Positions 48,224 to 58,544 of a DNA stretch of 64,000 nt are shown one piece after another. The notes beneath the pieces were generated by a model. It was not told the origin of the DNA, did not search any database, and saw only the letters and a list, made by a program, of their open reading frames with translations. The translations under genes were made by a program, and so were the position numbers. Source of the DNA: Paenibacillus taichungensis (GTDB lineage Bacteria; Bacillota; Bacilli; Paenibacillales; Paenibacillaceae); the NCBI RefSeq assembly GCF_003287275.1, contig NZ_QEVW01000008.1, positions 186,001 through 250,000 of the forward strand. Reading direction: 5' to 3'. Numbering within the stretch: position 1 is the first letter of the stretch; every line of letters starts with the position of its first letter.

Positions 48224-48332
48224 AGGTCAAAAAAATAGGCTGATCTATGATTAAGTTTTTTCGCGTGCAAACCAATTGGAGTTGATATGATCTGCACGCT
48301 TTGGCTACCTAGATAAGTGATGAGATGGAGCG

Positions 48333-48944
48333 TTATTCGTTGAGGCTCTTCATACCGTACAGTCTGTATACATACAACGCTTCAAATATTTGCTTCCGGC
48401 TGTCCTCACTCATATCTCGCTTTAATAGATCCAGGTTCATGTCGATCACATTATGCGCGAGAATGTTCAGCAAGATCAAGTTCTCCTCGGTGCCAATCTC
48501 ATACCGTTTATATTGATTCTTCAAATAGGCCTTCTTGGTTTCGATCATCAGCTCAACAAGTTCATTCTTCGCGTTGGTGTAGATCGTACCTTTATTCTTT
48601 TCAAAGATGATGACAATCTGGTTCCGGTATTTACGTAGGACATCCACCTGTTCCTGCAACAGTGCCGACTTTCGCTCGCTATCCGTTTCCTCGAACAAGG
48701 TCTGGTTATCAAAGTGAATCGTCTCCACCAGCACATTTTTCAGATAATCCACCAGATCCGGCGGCACGACGGCGTAGAATAGTTCCTTCTTGTTCTTAAA
48801 ATAAGTATAGATATTGCCCACGGAAATATTGATTTCATCCGCGATATCGCTCATCTTGGCATCCACATAGCCTTTTTCAAAAAAGACCTTGAGCGCCGCA
48901 TATTCAATCTCTTTCCTGACTTCGTCTTTCTTGGCTTGCACCAT
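48333..48944 (-). CDS. TetR family regulator
   Basis: A 203-residue regulator. The helix-turn-helix is clear: MSDIADEINISVGNIYTYFK (about 31-50). The ligand-binding part is helical. The start at 48944 (MVQAKKDEVRKEIEYAALKV) has GGAG nine bases upstream; the longer open frame to 49151 has no family support. It most likely binds the palindrome at 48199-48223 and controls the amidohydrolase. Confidence 0.9.
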   Translation of the reverse strand: MVQAKKDEVRKEIEYAALKVFFEKGYVDAKMSDIADEINISVGNIYTYFKNKKELFYAVVPPDLVDYLKNVLVETIHFDNQTLFEETDSERKSALLQEQVDVLRKYRNQIVIIFEKNKGTIYTNAKNELVELMIETKKAYLKNQYKRYEIGTEENLILLNILAHNVIDMNLDLLKRDMSEDSRKQIFEALYVYRLYGMKSLNE

Positions 48945-49043
48945 CGGGAACGACTCCTTAATAGTGAATGATTGGTTCGTTATTAGGGTAGACTTGTTTT
49001 GGGAAATTGTCAATGAGAAGGAGTGCGAAGGGAGGAAAGCCTG

Positions 49044-49074
49044 CAAAAATAAAGAGCACCGTTCTGGTGTTCTT
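49044..49074 (-). terminator. Terminator of the small membrane protein gene
   Basis: On the minus strand AAAGAACACC pairs with GGTGCTCTTT and is followed by ATTTTTG. Confidence 0.75.
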
Positions 49075-49138
49075 TGTCTTTTGACCTTAACCATGTTTAT
49101 TAATGAGAGGGAAGTATGAGTTTGATTGCTTGGGTAGA

Positions 49139-49480
49139 TTACATGCGCCAAGGAACCTGTGGCGTTTTATAGCGAAAAAAAGTGTTCGAATCTTTTTTTA
49201 CATAAATCCATGGTGGGTTTGGCGTTGTACCTTTGGCCTTGTAAAGTGCTTCGCCTTTATCACTTGATGCATATTCGTCAAGATCGGAAGGACTAGAAAA
49301 AATTGTTCCTTGATAAGATAGTCTTTTCCCCTGTACTTCAATATTAGGTGCACCAGAGATAATTCTGTTCGCTGTATTGAATAACCCAACTCTTCCCGAA
49401 GACCAAAGGAATAATTCACTGAGTAGTAATAAGCCAACCAGCGTATAAATGCCTATTAATATTCGTTTTTTTCTCATCAT
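49139..49480 (-). CDS. Small membrane-anchored protein, unknown function
   Basis: A 113-residue protein I do not recognise. A basic start and one transmembrane helix (about 6-27, ILIGIYTLVGLLLLSELFLW) are followed by about 85 residues outside the membrane. AAAGGAG eight bases before the ATG supports expression. It has its own terminator, and no clear functional partner. Confidence 0.65.
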   Translation of the reverse strand: MMRKKRILIGIYTLVGLLLLSELFLWSSGRVGLFNTANRIISGAPNIEVQGKRLSYQGTIFSSPSDLDEYASSDKGEALYKAKGTTPNPPWIYVKKDSNTFFRYKTPQVPWRM

Positions 49481-49601
49481 TTTTGATCTCCTTTTGAATT
49501 ATCGACTATGATGTTACAACCAAGTAACAACGTGTTACGTTTTTACGTACCACATTATCCCTAATTTAATGTTACTCTCTTTTTAACAAAGGAGTGATGA
49601 C

Positions 49602-49871
49602 ATGACAAGTACCAACAGCGAAGAATTAACTTTGCAGTACGCACAACTCGTAATACAGGAAGACGATTACGTTGATCAACTCATCACATGCAACAAACTA
49701 ATCTTGGACGCCATGGACATCATTGCGAAGCAGGCAGGTGTGCTAGAGATGGATACCGTGAAACAAGCAGCATATCACCTTCATTCCATGGAACAGGATT
49801 TGAACCGAAAGCTATTTAAAGTCCGACTGGAGAAGAGCATCTTAGCGAATCGGATGAGCCAGTCTACATAA
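49602..49871 (+). CDS. Small soluble protein, unknown function
   Basis: An 89-residue, mostly helical protein with no family I recognise. AAGGAGTG precedes the ATG and a strong terminator follows, so it looks like a real single-gene unit. No signal peptide or DNA-binding motif is seen. Confidence 0.65.
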   Translation: MTSTNSEELTLQYAQLVIQEDDYVDQLITCNKLILDAMDIIAKQAGVLEMDTVKQAAYHLHSMEQDLNRKLFKVRLEKSILANRMSQST

Positions 49872-49884
49872 AAACACCTTAACC

Positions 49885-49929
49885 AAAGGCAGCGCAGGAT
49901 CATATAAGATGATCTTGAACTGTCTTTTT
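49885..49929 (+). terminator. Terminator after the small soluble protein gene
   Basis: A two-part stem: AAAGGCAG with CTGTCTTT outside and AGGATCAT with ATGATCTT inside, then TTTTT. Confidence 0.75.
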
Positions 49930-50069
49930 GCCTTTCCATCCAAACGATTATTGCTCCCAATTAAGCATTGACTTTCCTCCCAAATCCCCCTACACTTCAA
50001 TTATTAAAACACTTTTAAAAACATTCATTGAATGGTTCGAAATGAACGAAAGGAGGCATACAACTAACC

Positions 50070-51107
50070 ATGTTACCCACATCACACAACACCCAACAGG
50101 TGAAACGCATTAACGTTGAACTGGTGAAGAATACGCTCCGATCCATGGGCGTAGGCACAAAAGCTTCCATTGCGAACCTGACCAAACTCAGCGTGGCGAC
50201 ATGCGGCACGATCCTGAACGAATTGCTCCAAACTGGTGAGATTATCGATCTGGGTCCAGACGAATCGAGTGGGGGGAGACCTGCGAGTCGGTATCAGTTT
50301 AATGCGGACTACGCGAGTGTGCTCTGTCTGATTATTCGAACAGAGGGCGGCATTCACTCGATCACACATACATATGCCAATCTGAACGGAGAGATGGCGG
50401 ACGAACAGACTCTCATTTTGGATGAGATTAATGTAACCGTGGTAGAAGATCTGATTGCGAGCCTGATCGAAACGCACCACAATGTGCAGGCCATTGGCAT
50501 TGGTATACCAGGGGTGGCACACAACGGTGTGATTGGCATTTGCGATGTGTCGGAGCTGGCGGGTCAACCTCTGGGGCCAAGGCTCAAGGAGCAGTACGAT
50601 GATGTTGAAGTAGTCATTGGCAACGACATGAACCTGACGGTCTACGGACTGTACAACCAGCAGCAATTTGAGGAAGAGAAGAACTTTGCGGTGGTGACTT
50701 TTCCGGAGAATCATTTTCCGGGTGCAGGCTTTATCATTGATGGTCGTCCGCTCACAGGGAACACGCAATTTGGGGGAGAGGTATCTTTTCTGCCATTTGG
50801 CGTGTCACGGGAAGAACAACTGCGAATGTTGAAAACGACGGAAGGGTTGCAGGAACTGGTGGTACAGACGCTGGTATCCATTATCGCAATCATCAACCCG
50901 GCCGCGATTGTCGTTACGGGCGATACAATGGACCCATCCATGCGGGATGGCCTGACGAAAGGTTGTCTGGATCACCTGATCCCACAGGAGCATATGCCTG
51001 AGTTGATCATCCAGAGAGACACTCGGCGAGAATATGTGACGGGGCTAGTCGCTGTTACGTTGGAGAGCCTGACCTACCGCATTCAGGTGATTGAGAAGCA
51101 GTGGTAA
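50070..51107 (+). CDS. ROK family transcriptional regulator
   Basis: A 345-residue NagC/XylR-type regulator. A winged helix-turn-helix at the N-terminus (KASIANLTKLSVATCGTILN, about 30-50) is followed by the ROK sugar-kinase-like fold with IGIGIPGVAHNGVIG and VVIGNDMNLTVYG. The usual zinc-binding CxCxxxxC cluster of ROK proteins is not visible, and the ATP-binding residues of true kinases are not clear, so it should bind a sugar and DNA. GGAGG lies 13 bases before the ATG, a long spacing. The next gene is an MFS transporter, its likely target. Confidence 0.85.
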   Translation: MLPTSHNTQQVKRINVELVKNTLRSMGVGTKASIANLTKLSVATCGTILNELLQTGEIIDLGPDESSGGRPASRYQFNADYASVLCLIIRTEGGIHSITHTYANLNGEMADEQTLILDEINVTVVEDLIASLIETHHNVQAIGIGIPGVAHNGVIGICDVSELAGQPLGPRLKEQYDDVEVVIGNDMNLTVYGLYNQQQFEEEKNFAVVTFPENHFPGAGFIIDGRPLTGNTQFGGEVSFLPFGVSREEQLRMLKTTEGLQELVVQTLVSIIAIINPAAIVVTGDTMDPSMRDGLTKGCLDHLIPQEHMPELIIQRDTRREYVTGLVAVTLESLTYRIQVIEKQW

Positions 51108-51358
51108 AGGACAAAGGAACTTTTACAAGTATTCTATTTTTAGGAATAATGCTTAACCATGTTTCCTATTTCAAATGTACAAATCATTGACACGATAAAG
51201 GAGAGGGCAGAACCAGTCTGAAGAACGCCTTTATCACTGTATTTTCACCGTTAGAAAGAAATTCAAAAAAATACAGGGATAACAGCGGGCGGAAGATGGT
51301 ACTGCAATCGTAGTTATGAAGTGTAACCATTTTTCTGAACATAATGGAGGAACTTATT

Positions 51359-52615
51359 TTGAATCAGCAAGCAGGTACAGAAGGAACCAAGAAAAAGTTC
51401 AACAAACTATACGCCATGCAACTGGCCACGATCTTTCTGGGATTTATCGTATTCGGTATATCGGAAAATATTAAGGGACCAGCCATCCCGCGTATTCAAT
51501 TCGACTTCAATCTGGATGAGAAACAGCTCGGGACGCTGTTGTCCCTGAATGCGCTGGGTTACTTGATCGCCTGCTCATTCACCGCCATCCTGGTACGCAA
51601 ATGGGGCATTAAGGCGGTTAGCATCATTTCATTTGCATCGATGATTCTCTCGGGTGTGTTCATTTACGTATCTCATACATATCCACTTTTTGCTTCATCA
51701 TACTTCTTCATGTATATCGGAAACGGCATGCTGGAGATTGCCTTGGCAATTCTGGGAGCGCGGATCTTTGTGAAAAACACAGGTACGATGATGAACCTGT
51801 CCCATTTCTTCTATGGGCTGAGTTCAACGGTGGCGCCTTTATTGGCGACAGGGGTGATGTCGTTAAGCGTGTTCGGACACGTACTGGACTGGCGCGGCAT
51901 GTATCTCGTGATGCTGTCACTCTGTTTGCTGCCGATCATTGCGGCACTGCGCAGCAAATTTCCGGGGGATGATCTTCCTCATGAAGATCGGACCTCGCTC
52001 AAGACGTTAACACGTGATCCAGCCATCTGGCTGATGGTGCTCATTCTTTCTTTTGGCGTGGTATCGGAGCTGGCGGTTGGGGGTTGGCTCGTTAACTTCC
52101 TGGAGAAAGCCTATACGTGGGACACGGTCAAAGCATCTGGGCTGCTCTCTGCGTTCTTCCTTGCTTTCTCGTTAGGTCGTCTGCTGCTGGGTCCACTAAC
52201 GGACCGAATCGGATTTGTGTTGTCGCTCATTCTGTTCTCGGCTTTCTCGGCGGTGTGTACGTTTGTGGCGCTTACAGGAGGAGAGAGTCTTGCATTCTTC
52301 TTTGCGGTATCCGGTGCGGGTATTGCGATGATCTATCCAACGGTGATGGCATTTATCGCACGCAGGTATCCGAACGGCAGTGACACCGCGATTACGTTCA
52401 CGGTCACCCTCATGGGGGTCGGAAGTGTCATTGGTAACTATGTGATTGGCTGGGTCATTGAAGGTGTGAAGAATATGTACGGTCCAACGACTCAGTTGGG
52501 GTTACTACGCGGACTTCAAGCAGGGTACGGATTCATCGGCCTATGCGCTGTGATCTGTGCGGCATCTGGAATAGTGTTGTACGGGTATTTGAAGCGGAAG
52601 CAGGAACTGATTTAG
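51359..52615 (+). CDS. MFS transporter
   Basis: A 418-residue major-facilitator transporter with twelve predicted helices, a loop between helices 6 and 7 and typical motif-A-like segments (LVRKWGIKAV, LGPLTDRIGF). TTG 51359 is chosen because GGAGG at 51346-51350 is eight bases upstream, while ATG 51344 overlaps that site. It lies 251 bases after the ROK regulator, which suggests a sugar or glycoside as cargo. The cargo is not identifiable. Confidence 0.88.
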   Translation: MNQQAGTEGTKKKFNKLYAMQLATIFLGFIVFGISENIKGPAIPRIQFDFNLDEKQLGTLLSLNALGYLIACSFTAILVRKWGIKAVSIISFASMILSGVFIYVSHTYPLFASSYFFMYIGNGMLEIALAILGARIFVKNTGTMMNLSHFFYGLSSTVAPLLATGVMSLSVFGHVLDWRGMYLVMLSLCLLPIIAALRSKFPGDDLPHEDRTSLKTLTRDPAIWLMVLILSFGVVSELAVGGWLVNFLEKAYTWDTVKASGLLSAFFLAFSLGRLLLGPLTDRIGFVLSLILFSAFSAVCTFVALTGGESLAFFFAVSGAGIAMIYPTVMAFIARRYPNGSDTAITFTVTLMGVGSVIGNYVIGWVIEGVKNMYGPTTQLGLLRGLQAGYGFIGLCAVICAASGIVLYGYLKRKQELI

Positions 52616-52739
52616 ATTATGTAGATATCATTTTATAGTATCAGAACAGAAATCGATGTTTGATGTAGAGAGGAAATAAAGTGTGGATTAACGATGCTTC
52701 TTTAAACTAACGTGATACGATAACTCAATAAAAACAAGG

Positions 52740-52767
52740 AGGCAGCCGACAACGTGATCGGCTGCCT
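52740..52767. terminator. Bidirectional terminator
   Basis: AGGCAGCCGA pairs perfectly with TCGGCTGCCT between the convergent MFS and chemotaxis genes; the flanks are moderately T-rich on both strands. Confidence 0.75.
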
Positions 52768-52825
52768 TTGTTCAATTAACTTAGGTTAGTCTATAACTGC
52801 AAGTGCAGTCGCAAATTTTTAGTGA

Positions 52826-54586
52826 TTAATACTTAAATTGGATTGTCAAACGCTCTAACTGCTGTGACATATCCGACAAGGTTGTGGCTAGGCTCGTAAT
52901 TTGCTCCATTGAAGCCAGTTGTTCTTCTGAAGATGCAGCTATATTTTGTGAATGGTCTGCAGCTTGAAGCGCAAGATTGGAGACTTGCTCTTGACCCGCT
53001 GTTATTTCCTGGACACTTGCAGTTATCTGCTGTGTAACACTGGCGAGTTCTTCCGTTTGTTGCGCAATAAAGTTTGTGGACCCCACAATTTTGTTGAACT
53101 GTTGTTCTGTCTCACTAGCAATCTGTATACCGGAGTCGACGTCCTGTTTAACTCGTTCCAACGTTTTGAGAGATTGCTCTATATCTGTACGCATATCATG
53201 AATCAACGTGGAAATCTGCCCGGATGACTGATTCGATTGTTCAGCAAGTTTTCTTACTTCAGCAGCAACTACGGAGAAACCGCGGCCTTCTTCTCCTGCA
53301 CGGGCAGCCTCAATCGAAGCATTTAAAGCCAGAAGGTTAGTCTGGTTTGCGATATCCGTAATGGCATGTAGCATCGTACCGATCTGCTGGCTGCGTTCAT
53401 CAAGCATCCTCATTACTACATCGGTTTCATTAACGGAATGGTTAATCAGGTTCATTTGCTTCGTCGTGTGCTCTATGGCAGTACTACCTATATTCGCCAA
53501 TTCCATCGCATCAACAGAAGAATCAGCAATAGTTGATGAACTTTCCGCTATTCGCTGGATACCAATTGATATTTCCTCGAGTGAGTTGGTTGTTCTTTGA
53601 AGCATCATTTGTTGCTCTTGTGCGCCGACTGCGGATTCTTGGATCGAAATGGTGATATTCTCAGTTGCTTGACTGGTGTGCTCTGCTCCAAGGTTCAATT
53701 CTTTGGAGGATGAAGCTACCTGCTTTGTGGAAAGATCGACTTGTCTAATAAGATATCTCATGTTTTTAATCATTTCATTAAAGTCTTTAGACAGCTCACC
53801 TATTTCATCTTTGGACTTAATTTTGACTTCTTCAACGGTCAGATCACCGTCCGCAACTGACTTCAGTCGCTTTGCGATCTTAAGGATAGGCTTCGTTAGA
53901 CGCCCTGAGACAATGCTGACGATAACTGATCCGAGAACTACTGCAACTGCCGTAACCATTATTACAAGATAAAGTACTTGGGTTGCACCGCTGTTGAACT
54001 CACTTAAATATGCACCAGAACCGACGATCCAGCCCCAATGTGGATCCATTTCAACATATGAAACTTTGGTTTCTATTTCACCAGTATCGGGTAGAGCCCA
54101 CTTGTAGGTGACAAATCCCCCTCCGGCTGACCCAACCTTAACAAGCTCTTTTCCCAAATACACGCCATCTTCCGTCACGACATCTGTCAAATCCTGACCT
54201 TCATTTGAAGGATTCATCACGGAATGAGCAACCTTATCAACTGCCCATGGATATCCTGTTTTCCCTACAGTATATTCACTTTTTACAGGCCGCTTATTAT
54301 CTGCATTTTTTTCACCGAGCAGTTCGGCGCGGAGTTTTTCCTGTGCTTGTTCCAATGTTAAATCTCCGCTCTCTACTTGCTCATTGAGGAGGCTAATCAT
54401 GCCAATAACCATATTCACACTATTTTCAAGTGCTGCCTTGCCTGATTCATTCATTTCATTTTTCGAAACCGTATACGAAGTGAACCCTATCACGATCGTG
54501 GGCACAATTAGTATAGCCAAGCATAGAGTGACTAACTTTGTTCTCAAAGATCTCATTTTTAGTATGGATACAATCTTTGTCTTCAC
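52826..54586 (-). CDS. Methyl-accepting chemotaxis protein
   Basis: A 586-residue chemoreceptor. A first transmembrane helix (about 17-37) is followed by an extracellular Cache-like sensor (about 40-195, [11 protein letters not shown]). A second helix (about 200-220), a HAMP linker and the cytoplasmic signalling domain follow, with the conserved tip [20 protein letters not shown]. The GTG start has GAGGGGG upstream. No che genes are nearby, so it is one of several receptors; the ligand is unknown. Confidence 0.93.
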   Translation of the reverse strand: MKTKIVSILKMRSLRTKLVTLCLAILIVPTIVIGFTSYTVSKNEMNESGKAALENSVNMVIGMISLLNEQVESGDLTLEQAQEKLRAELLGEKNADNKRPVKSEYTVGKTGYPWAVDKVAHSVMNPSNEGQDLTDVVTEDGVYLGKELVKVGSAGGGFVTYKWALPDTGEIETKVSYVEMDPHWGWIVGSGAYLSEFNSGATQVLYLVIMVTAVAVVLGSVIVSIVSGRLTKPILKIAKRLKSVADGDLTVEEVKIKSKDEIGELSKDFNEMIKNMRYLIRQVDLSTKQVASSSKELNLGAEHTSQATENITISIQESAVGAQEQQMMLQRTTNSLEEISIGIQRIAESSSTIADSSVDAMELANIGSTAIEHTTKQMNLINHSVNETDVVMRMLDERSQQIGTMLHAITDIANQTNLLALNASIEAARAGEEGRGFSVVAAEVRKLAEQSNQSSGQISTLIHDMRTDIEQSLKTLERVKQDVDSGIQIASETEQQFNKIVGSTNFIAQQTEELASVTQQITASVQEITAGQEQVSNLALQAADHSQNIAASSEEQLASMEQITSLATTLSDMSQQLERLTIQFKY

Positions 54587-54850
54587 TACATTTCCCCCTC
54601 AACACATCAATTTACAGCTCCCATAACTTCAATAGTTAAAATTTAAAATAAAAGTCTGTACATAATATATCGAAAAAATATACTGTAAAATGAAGTCCTT
54701 GATCTATACCTTTCCTCTTATCTAAATCCACTTGACCTACTAAAAAAATTACGACTGGGAGTTTGTGTTAGTTTTTGGTTTTGTATAGAAATGCTGTTAA
54801 TGGACTACGCTTAAGGTTAAATGTGATCTTATGAAGGAGGTCATCGTTTC

Positions 54851-55084
54851 TTGAAATTCGAACTAGGACGTTGCTTACTGAATGAACGATTGATGGAAAC
54901 CGGAAAGTCAGCGGAATGGCTGGCAAAAGAATTGCTTTTTAAACCGGAACGAGTTTATGACTTTATTGAAAACAAAAGAGTGATGCCACTCAAAATTGCC
55001 ATATCGATCGCCGATACCGTCGGTTGTGATGTTCGTGCCTTGTATGAATTAATTCCGAATGATTATGAAGTAATGGGAGACTAA
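54851..55084 (+). CDS. Small XRE-type helix-turn-helix protein
   Basis: A 77-residue DNA-binding protein with a Cro/CI-like fold (WLAKELLFKPERVYDFIENK and PLKIAISIADTVGCDVRALY). The TTG start has AAGGAGG ten bases before it. It stands at the edge of the AT-rich region with small exported proteins, and might regulate them. Confidence 0.75.
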   Translation: MKFELGRCLLNERLMETGKSAEWLAKELLFKPERVYDFIENKRVMPLKIAISIADTVGCDVRALYELIPNDYEVMGD

Positions 55085-55148
55085 TGAAATAAGTGGTAGG
55101 TTATGTTAAAGATAAATACGTGATTCATAAAATATGGAGGGAATGCCC

Positions 55149-55709
55149 TTGCTTAAACGGATTGTTTCATTGCTTTTTGTTTTTACGCTATCGGTTGGAA
55201 TCAACAATGACCTACCTGTCGCATCAGCTAAACCTACGCAAGCTTTTTCAAATGTTGATTTGGACAAGCTGAAAACTGCTGCGGATTTCAAACTCTATAC
55301 GCCGTCTTGCTTGGTTGAAAACTATAAATTAGAAATTAAGGAGCCATACCCGTTTGTTAGTAGTCCATCCGTTTCAAAAGTTAGACTTCATTTTTTTGAT
55401 GAATCAGGACAGACATATTTGTTTGGAATTGTAGAACATAAGGCGATTGGATATAAAGTAAACCGAGTTGTCACTAACGTCGATGTCCGTAACCGATCAA
55501 GTACAACACGAACTATAATCGAGGATTTTAAATTTAATGAACATGGAGAGAAAATGAACATAAATGGAATAGAGGGGCGATTTGAACCATGGGCTAACCA
55601 TATACCAGGCGGATACCTACGATGGGTACAAAATGATACTTTCATTGAAATGGACAGCGGAGAATTAACTAAAGAGGAAATGATCGCGTTAGCAAAATCA
55701 ATGAGATGA
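55149..55709 (+). CDS. Small exported protein, unknown function
   Basis: A 186-residue protein. The signal peptide is cut near VASAK. The rest resembles a beta-rich DUF4367-like sensor fold, but this is weak. TTG 55149 is preferred because GGAGGG ends seven bases before it; the upstream ATG overlaps that site. No catalytic motif is seen. Confidence 0.65.
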   Translation: MLKRIVSLLFVFTLSVGINNDLPVASAKPTQAFSNVDLDKLKTAADFKLYTPSCLVENYKLEIKEPYPFVSSPSVSKVRLHFFDESGQTYLFGIVEHKAIGYKVNRVVTNVDVRNRSSTTRTIIEDFKFNEHGEKMNINGIEGRFEPWANHIPGGYLRWVQNDTFIEMDSGELTKEEMIALAKSMR

Positions 55710-55747
55710 TTCAGTAATTCAAACTAACGGAAAAGGAAAGTAATTAA

Positions 55748-55780
55748 GGCTGCCAGCATACATGGGAGCCTATTTTATTT
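55748..55780 (+). terminator. Weak terminator
   Basis: GGCTGCC and GGGAGCC can pair imperfectly, followed by TATTTTATTT. Confidence 0.4.
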
Positions 55781-55878
55781 GACTTTAAGTAGACTACGAA
55801 AGCGGAATGACTTGTATTCTTGAAATTAAGCAACAAATTCTATATAAATCCGTTGTAGTATGAGAGAGGTGATATGAT

Positions 55879-56313
55879 GTGACAAAAAAGAGTAGTTGGA
55901 TCTTAATGTTGGTATTAGTGGTACCGATGATATTTGCTGGGTGTTCATTAACAGAAAAAAATGAAGAAATTGTGACTCAAAGTGTAGTAGCATCTGATTT
56001 TGTTCTCGAAGTAACAACCCCAACTAATATAGTTACTGGTGAAGCAATAAAAGTAAAAGGGACTCTTAAATATACGGGTATTCAACCCGTTGAAGTTTTC
56101 CATGGAAAACCAATCATTCGTTTTTACTTTTCGGGTAGTAACGAGGAGCGTAATTATAAGGATATGGCATATTTAACTGAGTTTAAGTCAGGTCAACTCG
56201 TTGAGGTTGAAGATGAATTTATAGTAACAAAAAAAGGGGAACAAAATCTTCTTGTAAATATTGATGGTGATATCTCATTAACAATGAATCCAATTGAAAT
56301 TCTTGTTAAATAA
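55879..56313 (+). CDS. Small lipoprotein, unknown function
   Basis: A 144-residue lipoprotein: hydrophobic signal and lipobox FAGC (Cys near residue 22). The mature part seems to be one Ig-like beta domain (TNIVTGEAIKVKGTLKYTG). The GTG start follows GAGAGGTG. It is AT-rich compared with the genes before 54 kb. Confidence 0.65.
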   Translation: MTKKSSWILMLVLVVPMIFAGCSLTEKNEEIVTQSVVASDFVLEVTTPTNIVTGEAIKVKGTLKYTGIQPVEVFHGKPIIRFYFSGSNEERNYKDMAYLTEFKSGQLVEVEDEFIVTKKGEQNLLVNIDGDISLTMNPIEILVK

Positions 56314-56357
56314 TCTTAGTTGAATTCTTACGTCGAATAAGAGTGGGGGCTATTAAT

Positions 56358-56675
56358 ATGAATGTTCAAGAAATAAAAGATTTTGTTGAAGAGTATAATT
56401 TAGAAGATCGGAGTTACTCAGGATTTTGGAACTACTTTAATAATTATAAGAAAGAATGTAATGATGATTTTAAAAAAGAATTCCCCGAATATGATCCAAA
56501 TAAAATAGAGTTGTTCGTGGATAGTGTATCACTTCGTATTACTAATTGGCCAGATGATGGCTATAATCATGTAGTAATTACACTTAGAGTACACTATAAA
56601 GAAGTATATGCTGCAATGTATCAAATGATATTTAACTTATCTGGAGAAGTAGAGGATGATCATTTATCCTTATGA
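56358..56675 (+). CDS. Small soluble protein, unknown function
   Basis: A 105-residue protein with no export signal, rich in Tyr, Asn, Asp and Lys. ATG 56358 has GTGGGGG before it. It follows the lipoprotein gene by 44 bases. The size and charge would suit an immunity or accessory protein, but no such family is recognised. Confidence 0.55.
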   Translation: MNVQEIKDFVEEYNLEDRSYSGFWNYFNNYKKECNDDFKKEFPEYDPNKIELFVDSVSLRITNWPDDGYNHVVITLRVHYKEVYAAMYQMIFNLSGEVEDDHLSL

Positions 56676-56847
56676 AGTGAAAGATTCAGCAAAATCTAAA
56701 CTGAACAATAAAATATACTAACAGGTTAACTCAGTGCCATTTTGTGAATTACAGATGTAACTCTCATTGATTTGATAGCGTTATTAATAACGAGGAACGT
56801 CTTATAGGTTCTAGAATAACTAATAAAAGAATACGAGGGATAAAGTT

Positions 56848-57360
56848 GTGAAAAAAAAGGGGCTTTTTTTTGCTGTTTTATTATTATCTTTAACAACAGC
56901 GACCTTAACTGCCTGTGATTCAACAAGTTCAACTCAAGAGAATACCTCTACTCCAAAGTCTGGTGTATTATCAAGCAAGTCAACAAGTACAACCCTTACT
57001 AATTCTTTAAGTGAAGAAGAGGATAAACCCTCGCACTATATTGCTTCTGGGGGCGCAACGGTACAGCAACTCTTTTCAATAAATCCGGAATTTGTACATA
57101 TAAAACTTCTAATGAAGAACAATAGTAGACACGAAGTCAATGTTAGTTTAACACATTTAGAAACTAGTAAAGTGTATTTCGCTATAACGATTGCTGCCGG
57201 GGAATCTTCGGATTGGATGAATATTAATCAAGGTTTCTCACAAGGCATGCGTACTGGAGGCTACTTGCTTCAATGGAGTGGTGGCGGTTATAACGTTGAT
57301 GGGGAAGTATGGGGAGCAGCTGGTTTAGACCCGGACGATACTGCTCCTCTATCTTATTGA
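56848..57360 (+). CDS. Small lipoprotein, unknown function
   Basis: A 170-residue lipoprotein with lipobox LTAC (Cys near 23), a Ser/Thr-rich linker and a beta-rich body. The GTG start is preceded by GAGGGA. Its stop codon TGA overlaps the first base of a palindromic repeat (57360-57379). Confidence 0.65.
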   Translation: MKKKGLFFAVLLLSLTTATLTACDSTSSTQENTSTPKSGVLSSKSTSTTLTNSLSEEEDKPSHYIASGGATVQQLFSINPEFVHIKLLMKNNSRHEVNVSLTHLETSKVYFAITIAAGESSDWMNINQGFSQGMRTGGYLLQWSGGGYNVDGEVWGAAGLDPDDTAPLSY

Positions 57361-57379
57361 ACTAACGGGCAGGTTAGTT
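57360..57379. repeat. Palindromic gene-end repeat, copy 1
   Basis: AACTAAC-GGGCAG-GTTAGTT starts at the last base of the preceding stop codon. The same 20 bases recur at 57843-57862, with a partial copy at 58774-58785. Confidence 0.9.
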
Positions 57380-57474
57380 TTAATTTGAGGTATCGCTGCA
57401 CGAAATCAATAGAACGAGCTGTGTGTTGAAATATAGGAGTGTTATTCAAAAAGTGAGGAGGCAACAAATACATA

Positions 57475-57828
57475 ATGGTCAATGATCTATACCGAAAAAT
57501 TGGTCCCTTGTTTATAAAGAAAAATCTAGTTCAGTTAGCATTTCAGTTTTTTATTTCAGCGTTAATCGGAGTTATATATACATTTATGATCATTGATGAA
57601 ACAATAAGTGGCTATATTAATAAAGTATTACCCAGTAAGGATGGACCGGATCTATATCATTATCTGCCCATTGTGATCACTGTGTTAATTTACTCGTGTT
57701 TCATTCAAAGAAAAGAAAGAATTTTTATAGAAAAAATTTCATTCAGTTGTCTTCATATTCTGATTGCAATACTAAGCTGCATTTCTTCTCTTATCGTTAT
57801 AATGATGATTCAATTCCGAATGATGTAA
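57475..57828 (+). CDS. Small membrane protein, unknown function
   Basis: A 117-residue protein with three likely transmembrane segments (about 20-42, 63-80 and 90-115). GGAGG is about 14 bases before the ATG, a long spacing. No family is recognised. It lies between two copies of the palindromic repeat. Confidence 0.55.
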   Translation: MVNDLYRKIGPLFIKKNLVQLAFQFFISALIGVIYTFMIIDETISGYINKVLPSKDGPDLYHYLPIVITVLIYSCFIQRKERIFIEKISFSCLHILIAILSCISSLIVIMMIQFRMM

Positions 57829-57842
57829 CTAATAAATCATTG

Positions 57843-57862
57843 AACTAACGGGCAGGTTAGTT
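57843..57862. repeat. Palindromic gene-end repeat, copy 2
   Basis: Identical over 20 bases to the copy at 57360-57379, and here the stem extends by one pair at each side (57842-57863). Confidence 0.9.
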
Positions 57863-57919
57863 CACCGCACTAAGTATACTAAAGGGCAGAATACTACGAA
57901 GCTTAGGAGGAGTAGGAAG

Positions 57920-58540
57920 ATGATTCGGGGTGTAGTTATCGAAGGGATGTCTACTGTAGGAAAAACATCATTATTTTCTGCTATAAAGAGATTACATAGT
58001 CAAACACCGAATAGTGAAAAAACTATAGTTGCAGTAAGTGAACACTATTCACAAGTATTGCATTCATACCAAGGTGTTTTAAGATCCATGGATAAGGATG
58101 AACATATTTCACTTCTAAGTCGACATGTTGATTATCTTGAACAACAATACGATTGGATTAACTCTCTGGGTCATTCCAAACCATCCAAAGGTATATTTTT
58201 TCTTTTAGAGAGGTTTCATGTAAATCATAGAGCCGCATTTAAAGCCTCTCCTGAGATTGAGTTGCTTGAGAAACGTCTATTCATGATGAATGCACATTGT
58301 GTACTCTTAACCTTGACCCCGGATGCAGTTGAGCCAAGGTATATTGTAAGTCGCGGTGAAGCTTGGAAGTCATATGTAATGGGAAATTCTACTACTCCCC
58401 AAGTATGTGAAACGTTTTTAGATAATCAAGAAAATCTTCGAATGGCTACGAAACAATCATTGATTCCAACTTTAGAGATTAACACAGATGAAGCAGACTG
58501 GGATGCTTATGCGAGACAAGTCCTTACGGATTTACGTTAA
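57920..58540 (+). CDS. Thymidylate-kinase-like P-loop protein
   Basis: A 206-residue protein with the Walker A motif GMSTVGKTS (about 9-17) and a dTMP-kinase-like layout, including LLERFHVNHRA (about 90-100). It could be a nucleotide, nucleoside or small-molecule kinase. AGGAGG precedes the ATG. It is followed directly by a DinB remnant. Confidence 0.7.
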   Translation: MIRGVVIEGMSTVGKTSLFSAIKRLHSQTPNSEKTIVAVSEHYSQVLHSYQGVLRSMDKDEHISLLSRHVDYLEQQYDWINSLGHSKPSKGIFFLLERFHVNHRAAFKASPEIELLEKRLFMMNAHCVLLTLTPDAVEPRYIVSRGEAWKSYVMGNSTTPQVCETFLDNQENLRMATKQSLIPTLEINTDEADWDAYARQVLTDLR

Positions 58541-58544
58541 GATC

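Noticed and set aside
57360-57862. Integron attC sites
   Set aside because: The repeats are only 20 bases and do not fit the RYYYAAC/GTTRRRY core words; no integrase is seen in the window.
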